Shown: positions 43,997 to 57,173 of the stretch, in pieces
Layout: each line of letters starts with the position of its first letter
Numbering within the stretch: position 1 is the first letter of the stretch
Notes under the pieces: model-generated
What the model was told of the DNA's origin: nothing
The model's database searches: none
What the model saw: the letters and a program-made list of their open reading frames with translations, nothing else
Translations under genes and position numbers: made by a program
Origin: Pyricularia pennisetigena
Lineage: Eukaryota > Ascomycota > Sordariomycetes > Magnaporthales > Pyriculariaceae
Assembly (NCBI RefSeq): GCF_004337985.1
Contig: NW_021940920.1
Location: 1,720,549 to 1,784,548 of the forward strand
Direction of reading: 5' to 3'
DNA length: 64,000 nucleotides

Positions 43997-46137
43997 TTAA
44001 GCACCCGTCATCGGGCCACTCTTTGGGGCTGCCATTGGACTGGCGCTATCAAAGGGGGCTGCATGAAGTGCTGGCTTGTTGGGACTTTGTGCATCCCCTC
44101 TGCGTTTCCTGTCAAGAGCCAGCTTGACCCACTGAGCCACCTCATCGTCGGCCCCGATGGGTCCGGTGCCTAATGACAACTTCTGCGCCGCCGCCTCGAG
44201 ATCTTCGGTATCTTCCGCTTCCTCGGCGATCGTCGCCGGCTGTGCCAGCGACCTGAGCCATGGATGGGCTAGGAGCATTGGGTACGTACTCCTCTTTGCC
44301 GGATTCTTGTCGAGACATGATCGTACAAAGTTCCGCGCCGTGTCTGTGTAGCCCTCGTTTGGTAGATCGGGCGGGTCACCCTCGACAATTGCCTGTGATT
44401 AAGTGATTAGTAAATGCGCCGAAAGGTGTGTCTCAAGCTTGGGTACGATTTCTGACCAAGGGCTATCAAACTTACACTCAGTTGGCTGAAGATTGTTGAC
44501 GAGACCTCAGGAGGGTATGGATACCTGCCCATCGCGCACTCGATAATGGTCAAGCCTAAGCTCCAAATATCGCTTTGTACGTTATATGTGCCGTCCGCCC
44601 CGCCTTGTGCGAAACCTCCACCCGATATCCTCTCGGGTGCCATGTAACTCTGGCATCCGATGTTGGTTTTGGCGATAGACGCCACCAGGTTACCGCTCAC
44701 GCCAAAGTCGCAAATCTTGACCTGCCCGCGGGTGTTGGCGAGAATATTGGTGGGCTTGACGTCGCGATGAATGATGTTGTGATCGTCCTTGAGCGACTTG
44801 AGGCCCATAACCGTCGCATACGTGATCTTGCGAATAACGCCCTCTGGGATCCCGCCAGAGTACAGCTTGTCGATGGAGCCACCGTCCATGTATTCGATGC
44901 ACATGTACACGGCTCCTTCTTGGAAAAAGGCGCCGTAAAAGTCGATGATATACGGCGAGACGCACTCGTGCAGGATGAGTAGCTCCTTGAGAATGGTTGT
45001 GAACTTCGCCTCGTCCAGCTCTAACCTGATCTCCTTCATAGCCATCACGACGCCCGAGGTTTTCTGGCCATCAACGACACCGTTCGCATCCTCGCCTTCC
45101 AGATTCGACGAGTTTTGTCGAGACACTGACTGCTTCGTCAGGCTGCCAAGACCCTGTCCAAACCGGGGAACCTTGGGCTTGGCATGTCGAACCTTGTACA
45201 CGGTACCGTAGTTTCCTTTCCCGAGTTCATCGAGAACTTGTATCTCGTCGAGCGAGATGCTGAATTTGTGTCCACTGGCAAAGTTGACACCCGTGCGCGT
45301 GATGGTCGCTGCGCCGTCGAACGTGATCCAGCCATTTTCCTGATCAATGTACTGTTTAAAGTCGTTCAGCTTGTTGTCCGCGATCGCTTGCTCGCCGGCT
45401 CCTGGACCCTTTGCTGCGTTACTCTCGCCATCAGTCGGCCCTGGTGCCCCACCTTGCAGGTGAGACAACTTGGGCGTCCCCATGCTGGGCGTAGCACCAG
45501 GTCCTCCAGGAAGGCCACCTAGCTTCATGGCTCTCCTCTCGCTCAGGCTGGGAGGAGCCTTGCGTACGCCGGGCACTGCCGGAGCCGACTTGGGGAAGCC
45601 CTGCGGCAGCGGGCGCCCACCCAAGTTCAGCTGCATGTTGGCGGCGATGTTGGGCGGGAAGCGCATGTTCGCAGCCATACCTCCCGTGGGTAGACCCACA
45701 GGCGGCGATTGTGGCCCCATACTGGAGCCCATCGGTAACGGTGAGCCGACCCCCGAGGCAGAAGATGTGCTGCTACCGCTGCCGAACGCTTGCATCTGCG
45801 GGCGCCCCATGCGTGTACTTTGTAGTGCGCGTGCCTTTGCCATCAGGTCTGCAGGCAGAACTCCAGCAGACGGAGGGGGCCTCCGCGCATTGGTGAGGGT
45901 TCCCGTCACTGTCGATGTGGATGTCATTGCCGTCGTGGATGGATCGGAGACAGTCCGGAGGGAGGGCACTCGTTTGGGGAGGGCACTCGGTGATGGCGGG
46001 TCCAGCGGGGTGCTCGCCTCCGAGTCGTCGTCCACGATGGAACACGGTGAGGTGGGCATGCTGTCGAACTGTTCGTCCGGAGTGGGAGGAACCGAATTAT
46101 CCCGGCCTGTGGCCGGTGTTTGTTGCGATTGTGACAT
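43997..46137 (-). CDS. PBS2: MAP kinase kinase of the osmostress (HOG) pathway
   Basis: Two exons (46137-44476 and 44392-43997) encode 685 residues. A Ser/Pro/Gly-rich N-terminal half of about 295 residues is followed by the kinase domain: GKGNYG (306-311), the catalytic lysine Lys368, HRD (457-459), DFG (477-479) and the activation segment with Ser487 and Thr491 before NIGCQSYMAPERI, which is the signature of Pbs2-type MAPKKs. Pbs2 relays stress signals to the Hog1 MAP kinase and scaffolds the pathway. The intron is GTAAGT...CACAG with an ACTAAT branch-like site and joins SQLS to AIVEGDPP in phase. The reading frame is open for 61 further codons upstream, but the ATG at 46137 gives the family-like N-terminus. 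Symbol by orthology from motifs. Confidence 0.9.
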
Positions 46138-49100
46138 TATGCGTCGGGGAAGGTCGGATTGCGGCGGACGGTTTGGTTGGTGGTAGCGAGCGAAAAGGAG
46201 AAAAAAAAACAGATTGGTGATTGACGTATGTGGTAGTTTCAACTCGATCGTTGCATGCCGAGACAAGACCAGTAAAGTGTATATAGGATCGCGATCTTGG
46301 GAATGAGAAGGCAAGGACAAGACTCCAAGAGCCGATTGCTCGTCGCGAGTCGGTGTAAGGTCACCTCGGCCAGTGGTTAGCTAGCTACCTAGCTGGTTTG
46401 GGAGAGTTTGGCAAGATCAATTCCTGGAGTGTCTGGAGGAAAATTCGGCTCGTCGGATAAGTGTGGTATGGATAGGCTAACCGCACTAGGCTCACTGCTG
46501 TGCAGCGAGTAAGCTGGAGTTTGCATTAGTTACGATCCAGTCCATTTGAGAGGGAGGCTGCGTAGTTTAAAAGGATGGACGCCGGGCACGTTGCTGCCCG
46601 GCACTATTGGTTCGTGGGCGGGGAACTGCAAACACACCTGTTGTTTGGGTTTGGTCCGACCAAAGCCGTCTATTCTTCGCGGGCGTAGCCGTCGTCAATT
46701 CGATGGAGGGGTTCGCCTGCTAGGGTTCAAAGTCGGGCGAGCCAGGAATGATCCGAGTGCAACAAAAAGCTCCCCACGCATACAAGATCCAGTTTATAGG
46801 CCGAGCTTTTTAGAGGCAGATCGGGAAGAAAGACAACGACTTTATTTTAGTCCTTCGGCAAGAATGAGGTGGACATGGTTTATTAAGATGGGATGGCAAG
46901 CTTGAAAACGCTCGAGCTACCGACTTTGATGGTCAGCTTCGGCTTGCGTCTGTGTTTTGCGTTGGGTTGCGTCAGTGCAGGATTGACAAATCTGCGCCGG
47001 GGGCTTGGCCAAGTGTGGAGATTCTTGGAACCACTTCACAGCAAGTGTGGGTCCTGGGGATACACTCTCTAGGTAACTTGACCTTAAAATACAATCACCA
47101 ATGGGAATTAACCCAGCACCTGTCGCGAGACGGGCATTTGTTGTAATGATGATGAATATAACAATAATCGACGTAAGCGAGCTTTCTTGTGCCGGATTCT
47201 CTGCTGATCCGCCAAAGTTGCTACCTTGTCCCCACGCGGTGGGCAAGGTACGGAGATCAACCTTGTCTGTCCTACTACGAAAGACGGCAAGGTAAAATGA
47301 TTGGTGTACTGCGGAATCTTCTGTTACTGGCAGTCATCTCACCATAGAAGGGGGAGAAATAAAAAATTAAAAACTGACTAAGAATCAGGACAATAAAATT
47401 CAAACCAGAAAGCGCAGAAGAAAAGGCAATACCTAAGGGATTTTCATCAATACTACAAAAATACATAAAGCTTGCGCGTTAGCAAGTCTGTAAAGTCTTC
47501 ACTGAACAGCTATCACTGTCAAATACCCCAGTCCACCCATGCTGATAATGGAAAGCAGAAAATTAGCGTACCGCACAAACCCTGGCGATGACGTTAATGG
47601 TCACATCTGTGGCTTGGAGGGGTCATAAAGGGTATGGCTCTGCCACTGACCTGACGCCTCCCTCCCGCCTGCATGCGCGGTTGTGAACGTCAAGCCAAGG
47701 TTTCGTCAGGTACTACTCAACGTTCCCCGACTGAGGGCTTGGAGTTTTACCGTGGTATACAATACAAAACAGGATTGGGATAACCGTGATCTTCCCCCAA
47801 ACATGAAACGAGATGACAAGTCCCGAACTGGAAAGGGCTTTTGTCCAATCGTGGCAGTGAAACGAAGATACAGTCGACCCCGCAACTTGGATCCGTCCCG
47901 TGGCGGTGCTGATTAGCTGGTAGTTCAGCTGTAATTTGATGTGTCCAAAGTTTGCTTTTTCTCGATAGTCAGCCAAGAGAGTCTTGAGATCCGGATCTCT
48001 GCACAGACATGACCAGAACAGGCGTTCCTCCCAAGCCAGTTGAGTCAGGATTGGGACCCTTCCTACATGTAGTACCAGCATTTCCAACAGGTGGGTACAA
48101 ATAACATGCAGCTCAGGCCAACCTCGAGCTCGTCGTTGCTTGTCGGAATGATTCAAGTTGTGCATATCACGCATTCGACCTGGCCTTTACGAAGATATTG
48201 CCCACTAACCGGGCCTCGCTCCATAACCATTCCTACGTAGTACATTTTTTATTTTCCATAATTAACATCCAATCCTTGCTTCGTGGGGCCGAATGATGTG
48301 GTTCCTGAACGAGTTTGAGGGCATCGTAGAGGAAACCCATCATGAACACATGCAACACCTTTTTAGAGATGCCATCTCCCCCGCAGCTAGTGGCATGCGC
48401 GGATTTATGCCGACACTGATTCGGTACGCAGTTAGCAAGATTTATTCCAGGTCCTCAATTTTTTTGCACACCATCCCGACCTGTCAGATGAATTGGACAG
48501 TTTGGAAATCAGGACAACTTCGCTTAATCGCTCTATTGCGTCATAAGGGTCCCTTCCTAACGGGGTCTTGATGCACAGGATCCCGGGCTCTACCATGTTC
48601 TGTGGTGTGGTGGCCGTCCCCTGCTCGGTGCCATGGATTTTACGATGGGGGCAGACCGACAGTTTTTGGCCTTGGAACCGCCTGCAGTGTGCAAAAGCTC
48701 CTGAACGCCAAGTTTATTTGTATTAAAATTTTAGGTACGTGGCATTAGGTTCGGGCTAACATAAGCCGTTAATATCCCGATGCTTCGGTCTGTTGGGCCT
48801 TTTCTTCCTGTTCTCCTCTCATTATTCCCGTCTGCTTCTTGCTGCTCCTTTCCGACTTCTTCCACCGACGTTGGCGCCTTTTGACCATAAAGCGCGTAAC
48901 AAAAATATGTAGACCAGGCTAGACCTAGTCTAGAAGGATATCGTGGCCTGCACACATTGTCCCTCGATTTGAACCATGACATCAGCGCTCATTTGACTTG
49001 GGCGGTCCCCAACAACGCCGTCCAGTGGTGCAAATTTTGGTCCAGATAATTCTTAATTATTATCTCACTAGCCCACTGTTGTGAAAACATCAGTAAACCC

Positions 49101-50435
49101 TTGCCAAGAAGTTGGTAACGTCACCGCACCCATCATGGCGAACCATGGTGTCGGTGGCTATAAGTTCGGGGCGACGACCACAAGATTGGACTCTGCCAGC
49201 GCTTGCTCACGTGACGACTGCAAAAGTCGACGTCGATGGCGTGACAGGTGGCCCGAGCTCTCAATCGAATGACCTCACCATTCTGCCAGCAGAGCTTGAC
49301 TCTAGCGACAGGGACGCCCATGGTCGATTTTTTTTCATCAGCATCCACTTTAAGCAGGAACACAAGACCAAAGTGGCTTGGCTTGCACGTGCCGAAGACC
49401 GCCACCCTTAGAGGTCGGCACTAGCACGTCTGGCGACTCGTGATTGGTCGAAATTCTGCCGGAGATAAGATTTGATGACTGATATTGTTGATGCTTCGCA
49501 AGGCTTGTTGTTGTCTTGCTTGGCGCGGACCGAGTCAAAGACTTAATAAATGCAAAGTATAAGATGTAAGTGCGACTTACCAAGGTCTAGCCTGTGGTCG
49601 GAAACATTCTCGACATTTAATGATTGGAAATGGCAATGGAAAAAACCGTTTCTTCCGAGGAGAAGAATGAACAATCACTATCTCAGCCTTTTCTTTACAT
49701 CTTGGCGTTTGGGGCGGCAAAATGTGAGTTGTTAATGTCTCCTCTTCGTCCAAAAGAAGAGTGGGTCGGGCGCCTTGGCGGCTGTACAACTCAAAGGAAC
49801 AACAAGGGCTGATTAGCAAGTGCAGCCGACCGACCCAGGGCTGCCTCCCAGGCGAAACGCTGTTGGGCTAAGCCCGGTCTCAACCCAGTCCACTGTGCCA
49901 CTAACCCCAACCCACCTAAACAAAGAGCTTGGCCGTCTCCAGCGCGCGCTCGTCTCTGATTTCTCCATTCTGTTCTTCAACCATGTCATGCCCGAAGCTG
50001 GAATGCCGATCGGACGACATTCTTAATGCAACAAACCGTGGAAACTTCACCCGGTTCTAATCAATTCCCGACTATCTAGGCTTTGCAACCGGGGCCTCCT
50101 TTGTTGATTAAATAATTAACTTTTTCTACTCCATTCTGTATTTATTTTTTCGGCGTACCTACCATGAAAGCTACTTTGTGAGCATTTGCCTAAAGAACTC
50201 GTGTCCCGCAAGGCGCCAGCGCAGAGCACACGACAAAAACTTGGGCTTACTTTCTCGGGCACCCACACCAGCCTGATTTTCATCCTTTCCATCTTCCGAT
50301 CCATCGAACGAACCCCTCACTTGAGTTCTTTCCCGTCAGTATAAAAAAAAGCCTAGGCCGGCGTCTGGCGTCTGGGGCACAAGAGTCTCCGTCGCCCGTC
50401 GTCATCGTACCTGCTCCTCGCCACGACCGACCATC
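46138..50435. other. 4.3-kb gene-poor spacer
   Basis: No gene is supported between PBS2 and the PIN-like transporter. The longest open frame is 153 codons on the minus strand (48174-47713); it has no recognisable domain or splice context. Other frames overlap on both strands, as expected by chance. The final few hundred bases should hold the transporter promoter. Confidence 0.4.
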
Positions 50436-52330
50436 ATGGCCTCCTTCTTCACATCCCCGGCATCATACCGGGTCAACAATATGCTGGACCACCCGACGTT
50501 ACCGCCAGCGTTGATGGCGCAGAACCCATTCGAGATCTTCAAGAAGAAGCCGCACGATTCGCACCCTTCGCTGCCACACCTGGTTCTACTAGTTTTTGAG
50601 GCCGTTATGGAAGTCGTTTGCGTCGCTCTACCAGGCTACATCATTGCCAGGCTGGGCCACTTTGACGCCGAAAAACAAAAATTTCTTGCGAACCTCAACA
50701 TTCAGCTCTTCACGCCATGCTTGATCTTTACCAAACTAGCGTCGCAGCTTAACGCTGACAAGTTGGTTGATCTCGGCATTATACCGGTTATTTTTGTCAT
50801 CATGACCTTTGTTTCCTATATGGTCGGGTTGGGCGTTACGAAAGCGTTTCGGTTCCGCAAGCGCCCAGCGAATTTCGTGATCGCAATGGGAGTACGTACC
50901 TGCATTAAATTTCGCTTGCACCGTAGAGGGAAGATTGTCAATCGCGCTAACAACAGCTTCTCCACTAGGTCTTTGGTAACTCAAACTCCCTTCCAATCTC
51001 TCTCGTTATCTCGCTCTCGCAAACAATCTCGGGCCTACACTGGGATAGGATCAAGGGGGATAATGACGATGAGGTTGCAGCACGTGGCATCCTGTACCTG
51101 CTGGTTTTTCAGCAGCTTGGACAGCTCGTCCGATGGAGCTGGGGATACCACGTCTTGCTGGCACCCAAGGACAAGTACGAGGAGTATAACCAGGAACAGG
51201 CGGAGGCAGGCCGTCTGCGCTCCGGCAGTGCCGATGGCCACAGCGTCAGCGAGAGGCGTGGACTGCTTGAGGACGGAAGCATCCATGAGTCTGACCCAGA
51301 GGCTGTAAATTCCGACGACGAAGGAACCATGCATACCGACTCAGACTCTTACGTGCCCGCCGGCCGAACACCGATTGCAAATCATTCGCGAGCGTCCCCA
51401 GCTGATACCGATGGCGACGATTCGGAAGGTAGCCGCCGCCCCAGCTCGGCGCCTGGTGGTCGCAAGATTCGGAAGAGCAGAAAGCATGGTAGTGCCAGGT
51501 CTCGCAATCGCTCAGTTGGGCCTGGTCCCACCAACGGCCATATACCACAGCCACACGAGAACGGCGGCGATCTTCATATTCAGTCGTTCCCCCGCATCCC
51601 TAAAAATGATGACCAGGAAATATCTGGTGGGTTCAAGGGTCTCAAGATGCGCGCAGTCATGCTCAAACGCAAGTCGGCCACCTCTATCAAGGCTTTCGGT
51701 TCGCGCCAGTTTGCCAGGCTGCCGTTCACACTACAGCGGGCTTTCAGGATGCTCGGCAGGGCCGTAAACAAAGCCAACGTTTTCCTGTGGGAGTTCATGA
51801 ACCCCCCGCTGTGGGCCATGTTAATCGCCATTGTGGTGGCCTCGATCCCCTCACTTCAGCGGCTCTTCTTTGAAGAGGGCTCTTTTGTCCGCAACAGTGT
51901 CACCAGTGCTGTTTCCCAGACAGGCGGTGTCGCCGTCCCTCTGATTCTGGTGGTCCTGGGCGCCAATCTCGCCCGCAACACGCAGAAGCATGACTCGATC
52001 GATCCGGAAGAGAAGGAGATTGGTACAAAGCTACTAGTGGCTAGTCTGATGTGCCGCATGCTGCTGCCAACCATCATCATGACGCCGATCCTGGCCTTCT
52101 TTGCCAAGTACGTCCCGATCAGCATCTTGGACGACCCAATCTTTGTGATTGTGTGTTTCCTGCTCACAGGGGCGCCAAGCGCCCTGCAGCTGGCTCAAAT
52201 ATGTCAGCTTAACGATGTCTACGAGGGCGTCATGGGCAAAATCCTCTTCCAGAGCTACGTGGTATGGATCCTGCCAAGCACGCTGATTCTGGTGATGCTT
52301 GCCCTCGAGGTTGTCGAGGCTGCGAAGTAG
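50436..52330 (+). CDS. auxin-efflux-carrier-like (PIN-like) membrane transporter
   Basis: Two exons (50436-50891 and 50969-52330) encode 605 residues. The intron (77 bases; GTACGT donor, GCTAAC branch site, CTAG acceptor) joins VIAMG to VFGNSNSLP, the conserved motif of the Mem_trans family (PF03547). An N-terminal bundle (about 48-230) and a C-terminal bundle (about 445-605) of hydrophobic helices flank a long, Ser- and charge-rich cytosolic loop, the layout of fungal and yeast PIN-like proteins such as those of the ER. Substrates of the fungal members are not well defined, so transport of auxin itself should not be assumed. C-terminal landmarks include GGVAVPLILVVLGANLA and FLLTGAPSALQLAQICQ. 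Confidence 0.88.
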
Positions 52331-54303
52331 GGGATGAAAAGTGTTTAAGCTGGCAACTTTGCCAATTCTTATGTACCATTTTTTCTTGACTTTTTTGCTT
52401 GTCTTTTGAGGGAGATCGAGCGCTATGTGTGCAACACTCGGGCCTAGGCGTTTTGGTTTGCGTATTGTCCTTTGCAGAAGGCCTTGGGCATGTAAGGGCA
52501 TAACAGCTCTGACCCCTGGCCTCTTTGGTGGTTCATTTCATTTGTCTTTCTGTCGGGTCGGGACGAAATATACGCATAGAGCAAGAGTCACGGTCAACAG
52601 CAATGTTATCGTTTAATTTCAAAAGTTGAAGAGTTGTGTCATACTAGTGTTTGGGCCTGTAATTTTATGCCTGAGGATGTGCTGAACAGGAACGGTATGA
52701 ATGTCATCTGTTGAACCCTAACCGCATCACATCACATGCCAGCTTGAATACCAGTATGAAGCTGCTGTTGAACCTGTCTTTTCATTCTGATCGTATGGTC
52801 TCTCGAAGTAAGGCGAGGTGGATGAATTGTGCGTGTTTTTCTTTCTTTTTTTTTCGCTTTGAATTTTCCTGTCTGGGTGTCAAAGACACAGTCGCTGATT
52901 GAGAACCGAAACATGATTCCATATACCGGAGCGGGAACTATCTGAGTACCGGCCTGTCCCCTTTCATATGATTTTGCACTCAATGATTTTATAACGCGGT
53001 GGGATTTTGCGAGCTTAGGCATTGCCCTCTGACTTGGCTCCAGCCAAATTCCTTCCGTGCCGCTTTCATGTGTCCCAGCTCACACTAATCATTCACACAA
53101 TTTGGCATTTTTTTGTCTCCCGCGCCATCCCTTTCTCGCCTCAACCTGCCTTCGGCCTCAGTTGTCTTTTCGAGACGCGTGAGGAACAAGGGACTCGCCT
53201 GCGTCCTCCTCGCCGGCCATCCCGGCCCTTGGCCCCGTATGATCCACGAACCATCGCGACATGCGCCGAGGGGGGATGCGGAGCACCTGTCGACTCTGAT
53301 CCAGATCTCGAGCATCCGGGACTGCAGCTCGTCGCGTAGGTCGTGGTATGGTTGAAGTAGTCCCCGAGGACGGCACGAAGGTCATGCAGCGCACAGGATC
53401 GTATCGTTCGCTTTTACCTATGAGCAATGCAGGTCGGGACGGGTGGCCTGAGCGGTAGATGATAGCTGAGGGAACATCCTTTAGAGGCAATATAGGCCAT
53501 ATCGAGCCCAACACGTCGCAAGGGTTCTCCTGTTGTGATTTATCGTTCGTCTTCTTTCGTTTATCCATGCCGACAGGCTGGAGCAAAAGTCCAGTCCACC
53601 TCCACTTTTACCCTTGCGAGGCGGTCGATTTTATGGCATCGGCCAGCTAAGATGTTATCGAATGGGCTAGCTTGCGAATCATTGGGTGTGTCTGGTAACA
53701 AAATGAGATATAGTTGCAAATTTGCTTGACATCAAGATACCTATGAACCCAGTGAGTACCCTGCCCACAGCTAACTATTTAAAAGTGTTTTGCTATAGTT
53801 TTCTGTTTGGAATAGCAGCAGCCATGGTATTATGAGCCCCACGATTATCGAGCGAATATCTGCTTGAGCTGCCTTAACAAGCCAGTAATAGTAAGGCGTC
53901 AATGTAGGCCAGGCTATGATTGAAACTATATAGTTGTGTAGTTCAATATAGTAAATTGCGTCCGCGATCTTTGACCTTCTCCCACTGTCTCGCCTCTTTT
54001 TCTTTTTCCCTTTTTGTCTAGAACCTGCAGATGGGCTTAACTTCAATTCACCTACCTGGGTACACTGAGATGCCTCAGTTGTGGCAGAAATAATCTGATC
54101 GTGGATACAGGAGATATATGAACGAAGCTCACTGAGGACAAAAGGGAAAGAGAACAAGAAACCCCCACCCCACTACCAGTTATGAAATACCAAGTGGGAA
54201 ACAAAAAGAAAGAAAAAAAGGCAAAAACCCAAATGGTGGAGTTCCCTTTCAAATCTGGAAACTCCCCGACCAACACACGCTGAGTTGGCCGAGATGAAGA
54301 CGT
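52331..54303. other. spacer, no gene seen
   Basis: About 2 kb following the transporter. Open frames up to 142 codons on the minus strand (53586-53158) and 105 codons on the plus strand (53022-53339) overlap one another and show no domain or signal peptide. A tRNA A-box-like TGGCCTGAGCGG at about 53442 has no matching B box or cloverleaf. Confidence 0.4.
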
Positions 54304-54391
54304 CTCTTCCGGTCAGGCTTGAACTGACAACCTCTCGATGTTGCGTTGGTACTTAACAGTCGAACGCGCTAGCCAATTGCGCCACGGAAGA
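54304..54391 (-). tRNA. tRNA-Asn (GTT) with a 14-nt intron
   Basis: On the minus strand the 88 bases fold as a full cloverleaf. The acceptor stem TCTTCCG pairs with CGGAAGA, the D stem GCGC pairs with GCGC, and the T stem GTCAG/CTGAC encloses TTCAAGC. The anticodon loop begins CTGTTAA, giving anticodon GTT for asparagine. An insertion of about 14 bases after position 37 interrupts the anticodon loop at the standard place for eukaryotic tRNA introns. With it removed, the molecule has 74 bases. Confidence 0.9.
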
Positions 54392-56662
54392 TGACAAATC
54401 GGATTTGAGATGTGTTCTCGCCCTGTGGAGATAGCTCAAAAGACACCCTGCCAGACCCTGACTAGGTTGCGGTCTTGGAATGGATCAGTCATCAAACAGT
54501 GAGTGGCATGGTAATATTTCCCACCCGCCTAGGTAAAAATGCATACATAACAGACACGCTGCTCGGCATAGTAAAAAAACGAAGTGACTCGTGACTCGTG
54601 ACTATAGGATCGCTCTCCTCACGATACACTTCTCACTGCGCCCAACAATATTAACCCTTTCCTGTCTCGACAATAGCACGTGGATCACGAGGTGGCCGTA
54701 CAGCTGGGCAAGAAGCCGCCCCGAAGCGAGGACTTGTGGACGGCCTGCACATACAACAACTGGGATGACGACAGTAATATTGTGTTCAAAATGTATTTTA
54801 TAGCTTTTCTGCCACGGTTGAAGCATGTATTAGCTGGATCGCTCGTCTCAACACTTGTCCGCATGGAAAATGGTGCTTCCACAGACATTTCAACAACTGA
54901 TACGTCGTCGGTTCAAGAATATGAAACAAAGCCAGTTGTCCTCATTCCCAATCTCAGGAACCAACCCTAAAAAGCTAAAATCGACTAGCATCGGAGAAAT
55001 CCTAAAGCTCTCATGTTGACGCGAGCACCTTGAATCCCGGAACTGTTCGTTTGACAAGCCACGGAGACAGCCCAAAGGCAACATAGCGAGTTGTTGTAAA
55101 ACTTGACATGTTCTCTTCCATATTTGGACAAACCCAGCCGGGATCCTATCAACTCCTGCACTCCTACCTAGTAGCTTTGCGCAACATTTGCCGTTGAGGC
55201 CGAGAAAAAAGGCCTGACTCGACCACGTATCAAGTTGATTGTCGAATCGTGTCCAAACACAGCTATCATACAGGGAACAACGCTTTGCGTTTGCGCCAGC
55301 TTTGGAAGGGGATCCCGAAATACTTCTAAGCCCTGGGACTCAGTCATGATTCTACCGCTGAAATCGACAGGAGGCCGTGACACACCTGGCCCTCTGTGCG
55401 GGGGCGCCTTTGTTTGTATTGGCGTTTCCTGTCTGATCTGCAAACCATCCAAAACTATCATTATTGATCGTTTGTCGCCCCTTTCGAGATTTATTTATTT
55501 TCCGCAGGCTCAAGACATGCCCATGCTGTCCTAAAAGGGAACAATGATGATGAAACTCTACTTCTCCCCACATTCTTGACGTGCAAATTATCAGCGAAGG
55601 ATCTAATTCGGCATGTCAGACAGCATTCATCTCAGGCGGTTTTTGACCTCCTCAAGATGGCCCAATCTGGAAGAGGTTCGTGGCAATGGCAGCCACTGCA
55701 GTGCTGGTGACGCTGTTTGACAGGTGCACACAGGGGCGGTTTTGGTATCGACAACGGCATAGTCGTCTTTGTTCAGGCCAGCGCGATGGTGGCCCCGGCG
55801 AGATTGTGTGGCGCGCAAAAAAGCCGATTGACAAGCAAGGTTGGCCATGCAAAGTTGCTATGCCCTTGCAAGAGACTCTGTGCAAATTGCCCGAAAATGG
55901 AAGACTGATTACAAAGGGGCAAGACCCTGCTCGGGTAATTTTGTCAGTCATTCATGATAAACTTTATTTCTTCTGCCCGTCCCGGCAGCCTTTCATCTGA
56001 TCGCTCCTTGTGAATATTTGAGATGACAGAACGTTCATCCCGGCAAAGACCATGAGATCAGGATTACGTCCGGAGTGGCAGAAATTAACATGCATTTTTT
56101 GCCGGTTCAAAAGCGTGTGTTATACATGAAAACCACCTCGTAGGGCCGCGCAGTACATGCCTCTATGGCATACTACCCGAAAGATGCCGAAATAGGACAT
56201 ACTGGTGCCGCGCTGCTGCCATGACAGCTTTGTTTATATTAAGCTTGAAGAATAATAAACGCCTGATCCGAGTCAGGACATCATTTGAAGGATTGATACG
56301 ATCGCATAGCTAAGTGCCAATTGTTTCATGACGTTCATTGAACGGTTCATCCAGGTGTCCAAAGGCTACAAGAGGTTCTAGATTTGGCTATAAATAACTT
56401 CCAGTTCATAGTGACTGCTCATATTGAAACTTGAAAAGTTTCGCGGCCAATAAGGGAAGGCAATGGGTTGACTCACTTGTATTTTTGTATGATTTTACGA
56501 GCCTTTTTTCAAAATCATACAGGATATAAACCGAGGAGCAAACGCATCTTCATTTTCCATTTTTCTTGATCCTCAAACGCTTTCAATTTGTCAATTATAC
56601 TGGCTATAACAGACTCCAAGCGAATCACCAACAACTTCATCAACCCTAAAAAGTCCTTCACC
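54392..56662. other. spacer, no gene confirmed
   Basis: A 96-codon plus-strand frame at 54680-54970 and a 106-codon frame at 55680-56000 are somewhat protein-like but show no recognised motif, convincing start or splice partner. The TATAAATA sequence near 56390 lies about 270 bases before the small secreted protein at 56663 and may be part of its promoter. Confidence 0.35.
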
Positions 56663-57173
56663 ATGCAATTCTCTACCTTTGTCACTCTCTTTGCTGCGGT
56701 CGCTGGCGTCATGGCGGAGGGGCGCGGGAAAGGAGGTACGTCTTTGCCATGAATAACAAGCCAAAACTGCACAGCGTCGACTCTGCTCAACTTATCAGCA
56801 AAGAGCACTCTCAAACAGCAAGTCGGCGGCAGGGCTACGGAGCTCGGTGCTAACTGATTAATTAGAAGAATGCAACTCCACAGAAGAGTGTCTAAGATTG
56901 GAGCCGAATGGAAAGTCGCTGGCGTGCCTGCGTAAGTTTTATATCGTTTTTTTTTTTCGTTGAGAATAACAGGATGACATGACTACAAAAAAAAAAAAAA
57001 AAAAAAAAAAAGCTTGCTAACTTCTCGCAGCGGACGAAACCTCGAGCACCAAACTCAGATGCGTTGACAACCAAGCCGATGCGGCGGCGGTGGTGGCGGC
57101 AAGGGCAGCAAAAGGCCGAGAAACCCCGACTTCGTTCGTTCCGCTGCCATCCCCAACAAACCAGGAGAATTAA
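56663..57173 (+). CDS. small secreted cysteine-containing protein, three exons
   Basis: This gene was assembled from exons 56663-56735, 56866-56931 and 57031-57173, giving 93 residues. Both introns have canonical signals (GTACGT...TTAG; GTAAGT...CAG) and each carries a GCTAAC branch site; the second also contains a 25-base poly-A tract. The first 18 residues (MQFSTFVTLFAAVAGVMA) form a signal peptide. The mature protein has four cysteines in the pattern EECNSTEECLRL, LACL and LRCVDN, followed by an Ala-rich and then Pro-rich tail. Phases agree at both junctions and the reading frame ends at a clean TAA. No family is recognised. Size, secretion and cysteines fit an apoplastic effector-like or antimicrobial-like protein; this role is inference. 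Confidence 0.62.

Noticed and set aside
46138..46320. Upstream in-frame extension of PBS2
   Set aside because: The extra 61 codons look like 5' leader; the Ser/Gln-rich start at 46137 fits the family better.
47713..48174. 153-codon minus-strand frame in the PBS2-transporter spacer
   Set aside because: No domain, signal peptide or splice context; length is possible by chance in a spacer of this size.
53438..53480. tRNA A-box-like sequence TGGCCTGAGCGG
   Set aside because: No B box or closing acceptor stem follows within tRNA length.
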